A DNA stretch of 5,491 nt, taken from an uncultured Bacteroides sp. (lineage in GTDB: Bacteria; Bacteroidota; Bacteroidia; Bacteroidales; Bacteroidaceae). The position numbers and the translations under genes are program-made. Shown here in pieces: positions 1 to 5,418 of the stretch. The DNA lies in contig USSR01000485.1 in NCBI GenBank assembly GCA_900557355.1, positions 1 to 5,491 of the forward strand. The letters run 5' to 3'. Every line of letters starts with the position of its first letter. The stretch's first letter is position 1. Below the pieces are notes generated by a model. It ran no database searches and was not told the origin of the DNA. It saw only the letters and a list, made by a program, of their open reading frames with translations.

Positions 1-7
1 TATTTGT

Positions 8-28
8 CGCGGCGGCAGTCGCGTTTTT
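8..28 (+). terminator. Intrinsic terminator of a + strand gene left of the window
   Basis: The bases at 8-13 (CGCGGC) pair with 18-23 (GTCGCG), with one G-T wobble, around a GGCA loop. A run of five T follows directly on the + strand at 24-28. On the minus strand the hairpin is followed by ACAAATA, which is no U-tract, so it serves a gene arriving from the left rather than the minus-strand gene that ends at 66. The two genes therefore appear to converge. The stem is short but GC-rich. Confidence 0.6.
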
Positions 29-65
29 CATTGGAAACTGTAAGAGAGAATTCTTGTTAGAGTAA

Positions 66-551
66 TTATCTGTTTGCCAGCAAAGCGTTGTTCCAATTTG
101 TTGCATTGTGTTCTGTTACCAGATTCCAGGAGTTGTTTTTCTCATTCCAGTTGTAAGCCATGTAATTCATGCCATTCTCGTTCATCTGATAAACGGCTTT
201 GGCTTTCACATTTGTGTAATCACCGGCTTTGCTGTTCCATGCTACATATTCCACGTTTACTTCGTTGTCGGTGTAGCTGAAGTTGAGGCAATACTGCTTT
301 TCAAAGCGGCTGTTGTCCCGGTTCCATTTCAGGATTTCCTTTGCTGATACACGTCCTTTTTCATCATGTGTGTAGTTGTATTGCAGGTGGCGTTCCAGGT
401 ACTTGCCTTCTTTTACTTTGTAGACTGTCTGGGTTTCTACCCCGTTTTCCTGTTTCTCACTGTTGTAAGCGAAGTCTTTTACATTGTTGCCACTTACTGC
501 GTTTACTACTGCTGTCAATGCGAATACTACTGATAATACTAGAGCTTTCAT
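66..551 (-). CDS. Small secreted DUF3836-like repeat protein
   Basis: A 161-residue protein of unknown function, probably exported to the periplasm or cell surface. Residues 1-18 form a signal peptide: Lys2, a hydrophobic core at about 4-16, and a likely cut after Ala18 (VNA|VS). The mature part is rich in Tyr, Asn, Trp and Lys. It shows four repeats of about 30 residues, each with an aromatic strand, a D/E-N/K-rich turn, and then W-N (or Y-K) followed five residues later by another aromatic; the anchors are Tyr44, Trp76, Trp105 and Trp135. From memory this resembles the Bacteroides DUF3836 family, but no search was run. An upstream ATG at 617 would add 22 residues, but it lies upstream of the -7 box at 598-605 and could not be on that transcript. 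An ATG at 578 would put nine mostly polar residues before the signal peptide. The chosen start follows an A-rich leader typical of the group. A 36-base presumed response-regulator site lies just upstream of the promoter, so control by the neighbouring two-component system is likely. No terminator was seen on its own strand. Confidence 0.88.
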   Translation of the reverse strand: MKALVLSVVFALTAVVNAVSGNNVKDFAYNSEKQENGVETQTVYKVKEGKYLERHLQYNYTHDEKGRVSAKEILKWNRDNSRFEKQYCLNFSYTDNEVNVEYVAWNSKAGDYTNVKAKAVYQMNENGMNYMAYNWNEKNNSWNLVTEHNATNWNNALLANR

Positions 552-597
552 AATCGTTTTATTTTTTAAGTTATACATTTCGTTACTTTTGATGTTG

Positions 598-605
598 CAA
601 AGATA
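598..605 (-). promoter_or_regulatory. -7 promoter box of the DUF3836-like gene
   Basis: Read on the minus strand the bases are TATCTTTG, a full match to the Bacteroidota -7 consensus TAnnTTTG. Transcription would start near 590-595, giving a leader of about 40 bases before the ATG at 551. No TTTG-type -33 box stands at the expected distance. The near edge of the 11-bp-phased repeat element is there instead, which fits a promoter that needs an activator. Confidence 0.65.
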
Positions 606-621
606 GGGCAGGGGCATGAGG

Positions 622-657
622 ATGAATGTTATCGTAATGTTATCATTAGGTTAACGA
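622..657. promoter_or_regulatory. Triple 11-bp-phased operator, copy 1
   Basis: Three hexamers, GTTATC at 628-633, GTTATC at 639-644 and GTTAAC at 650-655, are spaced exactly 11 bp apart. The whole block is identical in 31 of 36 positions to the block at 4209-4244. Head-to-tail half-sites with 11-bp steps are the known pattern for PhoB/OmpR-family regulators. The nearest promoter is that of the minus-strand secreted-protein gene, with 22 bases between the site and the -7 box. The + strand kinase promoter at 846 is about 190 bases away. Binding by the regulator encoded at 4302-5003 is inferred from the matching copy upstream of that gene. Confidence 0.75.
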
Positions 658-683
658 CACTTTTACGACTCTGGAGAACTCTC

Positions 684-712
684 TTGTTTTTTTAGAGTTG
701 TATGTATTTTTG
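684..712 (+). promoter_or_regulatory. Possible distal + strand promoter
   Basis: TTG at 684-686 and TATTTTTG at 705-712 match the -33 and -7 consensus, but the 18-base spacer is slightly short. If used, it would give the kinase gene a leader of about 155 bases, with a 26-codon open frame at 735-815 inside it. The closer -7 box at 846-853 makes this one optional. The surrounding sequence is T-rich, so a chance match is quite possible. Confidence 0.3.
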
Positions 713-845
713 TATTCCTCTTTTAATCAGTAAGATGCTGATTTCCGTTCGTTTCTTTTCCTCATGCCTTGCCATTGGCTGGAAAGAACGCATTCTCGTC
801 CGATATAAAAAGTAGTGCATTACTTCGTGATCCATAGTTATTTGC

Positions 846-853
846 TATTTTTG
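846..853 (+). promoter_or_regulatory. -7 promoter box of the histidine kinase gene
   Basis: TATTTTTG matches TAnnTTTG exactly and ends 22 bases before the ATG at 876, implying a leader of roughly 15 bases. The region 20 bases upstream has no good TTTG; the nearest is TTCG at 824-827. The 13 bases at 841-853 are identical to those at 3190-3202, the -7 region of the beta-barrel-like gene. Confidence 0.55.
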
Positions 854-875
854 CAGGCGAATATAAACGGATAAG

Positions 876-3134
876 ATGAAATTACGTACTGTCATCTCTC
901 TTTCACTGGTGAGTCTGATTGCTGTTGTGTTGATACAGTTGGGCGGAATGCTTTATGCTTTTCATGCACAGATGCAGGAAGCGGAGAAATCACTGAACAA
1001 GTGCTTCTGGATGTCTTTCACGGAGACAGTGGATAATCTGGTGAACAACCTTCCTTATCCTGATAATTCAATAGCTATCATAGCGTATGCACCCAATCCT
1101 AAATACAAGCGGATGGATGGGGATGAAAGGAATAAGCGTACTTCCCAGCAGGCGGCACAGGCTTTGCAACGTGTGTATGGAATAAAAGAAATTCCGTTAG
1201 CCACCATAGATAGCGTGTTGCACAATAAGTTGCGGAAGTTAGACATGGATGGGACGCTGACCGTGGAGCGCATTAATGTAAATACAAATGAGGTGCTGGC
1301 AACTACCAATCCTCAGGTAAGTAACCGTAACTTTGCCGCTGTTACTTCCGAAACAGCTTTTACCTTTAAATCCCGTGGGGAGGCTGTCCGTGCCATTCTT
1401 TCTTTCCCTGCCAAGGAGATGGAGAAGAGACTCCTGTTACTGTCATTCATTACATGGCTATTGCTGGGTACGGCCGTCTATGCCTTGATTGTACAGATGA
1501 AGTCGGTATTCCGCCAACGGCATGACTTGCAGAAACAACAACAGGACTTCTATACGTTGGCCGAAGAAATGAAACATCCCGTCAGCCGGATGAAGAACTT
1601 GATAACCACAGAAAACTGGCAAGAGATAGAGGCACAAAGCAACGTACTCTTTGAGAGAACCAATGCTACTCTGACACATGCCAAAGCAGAAATCCGGCAA
1701 AGAAGTACGGGCAGGCCTATTTCTCTTAAAGCAATTTCTATGGTCAGCTTGGCGGGAGTATTCCTGTTGCTGGCTGTCTGGTCGGGATATTTGTATTACA
1801 CGACCTCTCAAAAGATACGGTATCAGGCGGAGGAGCAATTGGAAGAGGCTTTCTACCGGGAGGCAGACTTACATAGATATCCGCTTTTCACTAAGGCTAA
1901 CCCTGATTTTAATTGGGATAGCTCGCCGGGAGAATTTCTCCCTTATCCGCTGCGTATGATGGACGAGCTTTATAAGGTATATCTGGAGAAAGGTTATCGC
2001 TACCGGATACAGTTGCTTACCATTCGGCATCTTTACAATAAGTTTGATGAAGGCTTCCGTATGAAGATGGCTTATGATATACAGGATACGATCAGTCTGC
2101 GTAGCCGTGTGCCTATTCCGTTTTCCTTGCAGTTTGCCGACAGTGTGTTCAGAAAACAGCTTTTGGAAACAGGTTTTCCGGATAGGGCGGATATCCATTG
2201 GATCAGATATCCGTCCCGGGAGTTGATACTTTATACAGGTAGTCCGGCTGTTGACTTCGGGGATATCACTACCCGGTTGTTTCCGTTGGATAAGGATAGT
2301 ACGAGCTGCATCTTTGCTGTGGTTCGTTCACCACAACGTACTATAATGAGTGCCACTTGGTATATGCAGGTGCCGCTGCTTATTGCTTTCCTTTTCGTAT
2401 CTCTCTGTGTTTTCTTTCAGATACGTATGTTGCGGGCACAGCGTCGGTTGGAACAGTTTCAGAAGGACTTTACTTACTCCATGATACATGATATGAAGTC
2501 ACCGTTGCAGTCTGTCATGATGGGAGCGCATATCCTGGCAGGTGGTAAGTTGGCGGATAAGCCGGAGAAGCTGGTCCGCTACAGGCAAGTGATGGGGGAT
2601 GAGTGCGAACATCTGCTGACACTTTCCAATCGTGTAGTAATGCTGACAGAGATAGACCGTGGAGAACTGGAACTACATAAAGAAGAAGTTGTCCTAAGAC
2701 CGTTGCTGCGGGATATAGCGGAAAAGTATCAGTTGAAAGCGGCGAAGACGGTTCATTTCGATATTGATTGTGAAGAAGGATGTAGTGTTTATGCGGATGC
2801 TTTCTGTCTGCGTGAGATACTTTCCAACTTGGTGGACAATGCCGTCAAGTACTCTAATGAAGAGGTTCTGATCGTTCTTTCAGGTACAAAGACAGAGGAT
2901 GGAACCATTGTCAGAGTGCATGATAACGGTATTGGCATTCCTTTGAGCGAACAGCATAAGATATTCAATAAGTTCGAGAGGATTGCTTCCGGTAGTCGTA
3001 AGACGGGTGCATCAGGTTTCGGGTTGGGATTGAATTATGTGTTGCAGGTGGTGAGTGCCCACGGTGGTATGGTGAAGGTAGAAAGTGTGGAAGGAAGTTA
3101 CAGTGAATTTACGCTACAATTCCCCTTGCGTTAA
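876..3134 (+). CDS. Membrane sensor histidine kinase with duplicated sensor half
   Basis: A 752-residue two-component sensor kinase of the inner membrane. It should autophosphorylate His538 in response to an envelope signal and pass the phosphate to a response regulator, most likely the one at 4302-5003. Predicted order: membrane helix 7-29, periplasmic region 30-184, helix 185-206, cytoplasmic helical segment 207-283, helix 285-308, periplasmic region 309-493, helix 495-516, DHp domain about 529-596, and catalytic ATPase domain about 605-752. The H-box is IHDMKSP with His538. The N-box is NLVDNAVKYS (Asn651, Asn655), G1 is DNGIG (683-687), the F-box is at 696-700, and G2 is GFGLGL (714-719), so the kinase core is intact. 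Residues 1-273 look like an older copy of the second sensor half: DFYTLAEEMKHP (224-235) matches DFTYSMIHDMKSP (531-543), with Glu230 in the position of His538. No receiver domain is fused, so it is not a hybrid kinase. The start is the only reasonable ATG after the -7 box at 846. The signal sensed is unknown, and no gene symbol can be given safely. Confidence 0.95.
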   Translation: MKLRTVISLSLVSLIAVVLIQLGGMLYAFHAQMQEAEKSLNKCFWMSFTETVDNLVNNLPYPDNSIAIIAYAPNPKYKRMDGDERNKRTSQQAAQALQRVYGIKEIPLATIDSVLHNKLRKLDMDGTLTVERINVNTNEVLATTNPQVSNRNFAAVTSETAFTFKSRGEAVRAILSFPAKEMEKRLLLLSFITWLLLGTAVYALIVQMKSVFRQRHDLQKQQQDFYTLAEEMKHPVSRMKNLITTENWQEIEAQSNVLFERTNATLTHAKAEIRQRSTGRPISLKAISMVSLAGVFLLLAVWSGYLYYTTSQKIRYQAEEQLEEAFYREADLHRYPLFTKANPDFNWDSSPGEFLPYPLRMMDELYKVYLEKGYRYRIQLLTIRHLYNKFDEGFRMKMAYDIQDTISLRSRVPIPFSLQFADSVFRKQLLETGFPDRADIHWIRYPSRELILYTGSPAVDFGDITTRLFPLDKDSTSCIFAVVRSPQRTIMSATWYMQVPLLIAFLFVSLCVFFQIRMLRAQRRLEQFQKDFTYSMIHDMKSPLQSVMMGAHILAGGKLADKPEKLVRYRQVMGDECEHLLTLSNRVVMLTEIDRGELELHKEEVVLRPLLRDIAEKYQLKAAKTVHFDIDCEEGCSVYADAFCLREILSNLVDNAVKYSNEEVLIVLSGTKTEDGTIVRVHDNGIGIPLSEQHKIFNKFERIASGSRKTGASGFGLGLNYVLQVVSAHGGMVKVESVEGSYSEFTLQFPLR

Positions 3135-3170
3135 AAAAGCCTGCTGGTAAAGATGAAATGTGCCCAACTA

Positions 3171-3202
3171 TTTGTTATTCAGATAGGGTTTTGCTATTTT
3201 TG
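3171..3202 (+). promoter_or_regulatory. Promoter of the beta-barrel-like protein gene
   Basis: TTTG at 3171-3174, a 20-base spacer, and TATTTTTG at 3195-3202 form an ideal Bacteroidota primary-sigma promoter, the best match in the window. It lies in the 104-base gap after the kinase stop codon. The gene can therefore be transcribed on its own, although no terminator was found after the kinase and read-through is possible. Confidence 0.72.
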
Positions 3203-3224
3203 TATACAGAGTCCGTAAAAAAAC

Positions 3225-3232
3225 AAAGGAGG
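3225..3232 (+). promoter_or_regulatory. Strong Shine-Dalgarno site
   Basis: AAAGGAGG lies six bases before the ATG at 3239. Such a complete Shine-Dalgarno is unusual for Bacteroides-type genes, and the other starts here lack one. It fixes the start at 3239 and suggests efficient translation. Confidence 0.75.
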
Positions 3233-3238
3233 TAGATT

Positions 3239-4099
3239 ATGACACGCAGGGTTGGCATATCTTGGCTCCCAATTCGTTGGGGATTATTTTTTCTGTTCAT
3301 TTCTGGTTTGCAGTTGCTTTCTGCACAGGAAGATAGTGCACGTTTCACTCTTGATAGCATGTTGATAAAGCCGAAAGCTGCATTTCAGCTTCCATCCGTC
3401 AACCTGCTTCCCGAAAAGACTGTATATCCTTTGATTAATCCTATACAGTTAGGTGATTTACCTTCTTTCTCCTTGAAAGAGGAACTCCGTATCCCCTATC
3501 ATATAAATCCTTCTCCACTATTCCGGGGCGATTATAGTACGGGAGGCGTATTAAGGCAATTTCCTCATGGGGCGGTATTCGGTTCCGGGAGTCAGACCAG
3601 TCTTCCGGGCATCGGGCGTTTCAATAATGCTTCGTTAGGATATCAGCATATCTTTAATGATCGGCTATCATTGCAACTTCGTGCCAATGCCATGAAGATA
3701 AATATGTCTCACATCACCGGGCAAGCCTTCAGTACTGCGGGCAGGCTGACTTATCGTGCTTCCGACCGGGTTGCCTTCAATGTCTTCGGTTCGTATGATA
3801 TCGGTAATTCTTACGGGATGAGCACTAATAGTTATGGTGCTACGATGTCTCTTGATATGTCCGAACGTTTTGGTATGGAGGTCGGTGCCCAGCGCTATTA
3901 CGATGCCATGCGTGGAGGTTGGCAGACGGTTCCCGTTGTGATACCCTATTATCGCTTCGAGAAGTTTAAGCTGGGACTGGATGTAGGCGGAATAATGTAC
4001 GAGATTCTGCGCAACGTGGTGTTTGATAAACGCGGCGGCGGTGATTTTGGTGGAGGCCCTACGATTAGACCGCCAAAGTTTTCATTTCCGATAAAATGA
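3239..4099 (+). CDS. Secreted beta-rich, probable outer-membrane protein of unknown function
   Basis: A 286-residue protein that I do not recognise as a named family. The N-terminus is a signal peptide: Arg3, Arg4 and Arg13, hydrophobic core 15-27, probable cut LLSA|QE after Ala29. Residues 30-100 are Pro- and Leu-rich with little obvious structure. From about 111 to 258 the chain alternates polar and non-polar residues in what looks like four beta-hairpins, whose turns are FNDR (139-142), ASDR (174-177), MSER (207-210) and RFEK (239-242), about 33 residues apart. This suggests a small barrel of about eight strands in the outer membrane. There is no cysteine anywhere, which fits an exported protein and excludes a lipoprotein. 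The C-terminal tail (264-286) is Gly-rich (RGGGDFGGG) and ends in a Pro/Phe/Lys stretch, not in a classical final beta-strand. It lies between a sensor kinase and its presumed regulator and has its own strong promoter and ribosome site. It could be a sensor accessory or target of that system, but this is inference from position only. Confidence 0.85.
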   Translation: MTRRVGISWLPIRWGLFFLFISGLQLLSAQEDSARFTLDSMLIKPKAAFQLPSVNLLPEKTVYPLINPIQLGDLPSFSLKEELRIPYHINPSPLFRGDYSTGGVLRQFPHGAVFGSGSQTSLPGIGRFNNASLGYQHIFNDRLSLQLRANAMKINMSHITGQAFSTAGRLTYRASDRVAFNVFGSYDIGNSYGMSTNSYGATMSLDMSERFGMEVGAQRYYDAMRGGWQTVPVVIPYYRFEKFKLGLDVGGIMYEILRNVVFDKRGGGDFGGGPTIRPPKFSFPIK

Positions 4100-4208
4100 T
4101 TTCCTAAATCTTTCTTGATATGTACCGGACCATTGAGATGTGCCAGTTGAGCAAGTCTGTTGTGCATATCCTATTGTGAAGAGCATGCTTGCGATAATTA
4201 GCATAAGA

Positions 4209-4244
4209 ATGAATGATATCGCAATGTTATCTTCGGGTTAACGA
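4209..4244. promoter_or_regulatory. Triple 11-bp-phased operator, copy 2
   Basis: GATATC at 4215-4220, GTTATC at 4226-4231 and GTTAAC at 4237-4242 repeat the 11-bp phasing of the block at 622-657, with only five differences over 36 positions. The site ends 11 bases before the -7 box of the response-regulator gene and covers the place of its -33 box. This fits autoregulation by an OmpR-family protein. Activation fits better than repression because no independent -33 box is present, but the sequence cannot settle the sign. Confidence 0.78.
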
Positions 4245-4253
4245 ATAATTTAT

Positions 4254-4261
4254 TACTTTTG
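4254..4261 (+). promoter_or_regulatory. -7 promoter box of the response regulator gene
   Basis: TACTTTTG matches TAnnTTTG and gives a start near 4265-4268, with a leader of about 35 bases before the ATG at 4302. The bases at the expected -33 position (about 4230-4233) belong to the phased repeat and do not read TTTG. Confidence 0.65.
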
Positions 4262-4301
4262 TGGCATACAACCGGAAGTTAATACAATTCATATCAAAGA
4301 C

Positions 4302-5003
4302 ATGGATACAATAAAGTTATTGTTAGTTGAGGACGATCCCAGCCTGCGTTACATCGTTCAGAGCGGATTGGAAGATATCATAGAGGGCTATGAGGTGTTG
4401 GCAGCTGCCAATGGTGAAGAAGGATTGGCAATGTGGAGGGAGCATCGTCCCGATGTCATTCTTTCGGATATAGAAATGCCCGTCATGGATGGTTATGAGA
4501 TGGTGAAGCGCATCCGTGAGGTGGATAAAGAGACGCCTATAATCTTTTCTTCCGGTTTGGTTTCTCCCAAAAATGTATTGAAAGGCTATGAGTTGGGAGC
4601 CAACAATTATATCAAGAAACCTTTCATTCCCGAAGAACTGGATGCCCATATTCATGCTTTGTTGAAACTCTCCAAAGGTGAAAAGAGTAAGGACGAAAGC
4701 GAATGTTACAAGATTGGAAAGGAATATGTGCTTGATGCTACGCACGCCATATTGAAACATTCATCCGGTGAAAACAAGACATTGACCGCCCGTGAAGCAG
4801 GACTGTTGCAAATGCTTTGTGAGAACAGAGGGGATGTAGTACGTCGTGAAGCCATTCTTGATAAGTTCTGGAATACGGAAGATGATTATTTTGCTTCCCG
4901 CAGCCTGGATGTATTCGTCACAAAACTCCGTAAGTTGATAGCTGAAGATTCATCAGTCAGCATTAAAACGGTGAAAGGTGTGGGGCTGATGCTGGAAGAA
5001 TGA
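4302..5003 (+). CDS. OmpR/PhoB-family response regulator
   Basis: A 233-residue DNA-binding response regulator, the normal length for the OmpR family. The receiver domain covers about 4-122: acidic pocket Glu10-Asp11-Asp12, phospho-acceptor Asp56 in ILSDIEMP, switch Ser83 (the Thr/Ser position), Tyr103, and conserved Lys106 before Pro107. A charged linker (123-137, KGEKSKDESE) leads to a winged-helix domain at about 138-232. In that domain LTAREAGLL opens the fold, SRSLDVFVTKLRKL (199-212) is the recognition helix, and IKTVKGVGLML (221-231) is the wing hairpin. All residues needed for phosphorylation are present. The likely partner is the kinase at 876-3134, separated from it by one gene. The paired 11-bp-step repeats upstream of this gene and of the gene at 66-551 are its likely binding sites, implying autoregulation. 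It is not RprY as I remember that protein's N-terminus, so no symbol is given. The start is supported by the promoter, the leader and the receiver beginning at residue 4. Confidence 0.96.
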   Translation: MDTIKLLLVEDDPSLRYIVQSGLEDIIEGYEVLAAANGEEGLAMWREHRPDVILSDIEMPVMDGYEMVKRIREVDKETPIIFSSGLVSPKNVLKGYELGANNYIKKPFIPEELDAHIHALLKLSKGEKSKDESECYKIGKEYVLDATHAILKHSSGENKTLTAREAGLLQMLCENRGDVVRREAILDKFWNTEDDYFASRSLDVFVTKLRKLIAEDSSVSIKTVKGVGLMLEE

Positions 5004-5030
5004 AACATTAGTAATTAAGAATGTAAATAT

Positions 5031-5070
5031 CGGGATAATGAGATATAAATTTCATCATCCCGTTTTTTTT
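5031..5070 (+). terminator. Strong intrinsic terminator after the response regulator
   Basis: CGGGAT at 5031-5036 pairs with ATCCCG at 5057-5062. After a single A-C mismatch, 5038-5044 pairs with 5049-5055 (one G-T wobble) around a four-base loop. Eight T follow at 5063-5070. It lies 27 bases after the stop codon and ends the kinase-to-regulator gene group. Confidence 0.88.
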
Positions 5071-5107
5071 GGAATACAAGTTATAAAGGAAGTTGCTTTT
5101 CTTGCAG

Positions 5108-5230
5108 ATGAACCAGAGAAAATATCTGATTCCTGAAAAAGATGTTATCCGGTTCGGGAAAGTAAATCAGATAGTAGTAATTATAAAAATATGGAGACAA
5201 GGAAGAAAGCATATATCTGATGACAGATAA
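5108..5230 (+). CDS. Possible 40-residue small protein
   Basis: An ATG at 5108-5110 opens a 40-residue frame ending in TAA at 5228-5230. It begins MNQRKYLIPEKDVIRFGK and continues with a hydrophobic patch IVVIIKI (22-28) and a basic tail. The pattern K-Y-x-x-P-E-x-D-V-I recalls, from memory, the N-terminus of many short Bacteroidales proteins of unknown role. No TAnnTTTG box or well-spaced ribosome site was found upstream (AAGGAAG at 5086-5092 is too far), and the frame lies just after a strong terminator. It could be a decayed or chance frame. Confidence 0.2.
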   Translation: MNQRKYLIPEKDVIRFGKVNQIVVIIKIWRQGRKHISDDR

Positions 5231-5386
5231 TATTGCTCCTCCATTGGTTCTTCATGAAAAGCTGTGGGTGGAATCAGTCCCTTTATGCAAATGTCCCCTT
5301 ATTTGTCTATCCTTTCTATCGAGTTATCATTTGAAAAACAGTTGTTTAGTTTGTGGGTTGTCCCCTTCATTTATCCCCCACGATTG

Positions 5387-5418
5387 TTTCATTATTTACA
5401 GGTTACTTTTTACTTTTG
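5387..5418 (+). promoter_or_regulatory. Promoter of the gene at the right edge
   Basis: TACTTTTG at 5411-5418 matches the -7 consensus. TTTC at 5387-5390 stands 20 bases upstream, one mismatch from the TTTG -33 box. Transcription from about 5422-5425 would give a leader of some 55 bases to the ATG at 5479. TTACTTTTTA at 5403-5412 is an exact inverted repeat of 5464-5473, just before that ATG. Since the left arm overlaps the promoter, it would act as DNA, not in the RNA. Confidence 0.55.

Noticed and set aside
552..617. Longer start at 617 for the minus-strand secreted protein
   Set aside because: The extra codons lie across the -7 box at 598-605 and upstream of the likely transcript start, and they would place 22 residues before a good signal peptide.
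837..842. GTTATT near the kinase promoter as a third operator
   Set aside because: The nearest similar hexamer (GTGATC at 827) is at a 10-bp step and the flanks do not match the 36-base element.
1055..2198. Antisense and out-of-frame open frames inside the kinase gene
   Set aside because: They overlap an intact kinase with clear motifs and show no domain, promoter or ribosome site of their own.
876..3134. Hybrid two-component system of polysaccharide loci
   Set aside because: There is no fused receiver or AraC-type domain and no beta-propeller sensor, and no SusC/SusD genes are in the window.
4100..4208. Short frame MYRTIEMCQLSKS at 4120 as a gene or gene remnant
   Set aside because: It has only 19 codons from its ATG and no promoter or ribosome site; nothing supports it.
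3949..4760. Minus-strand frames opposite the beta-rich protein and the regulator
   Set aside because: They are shadows of the coding strand with no recognisable protein features or TAnnTTTG promoter.
4302..5003. Assignment of kinase and regulator to RprX/RprY
   Set aside because: The regulator N-terminus does not match RprY as I remember it, and the kinase is much longer with two sensor regions.
5144..5328. Further GTTATC hexamers at 5144-5149 and 5323-5328 as regulator sites
   Set aside because: Each stands alone, with no second hexamer at 11 bp on either side.
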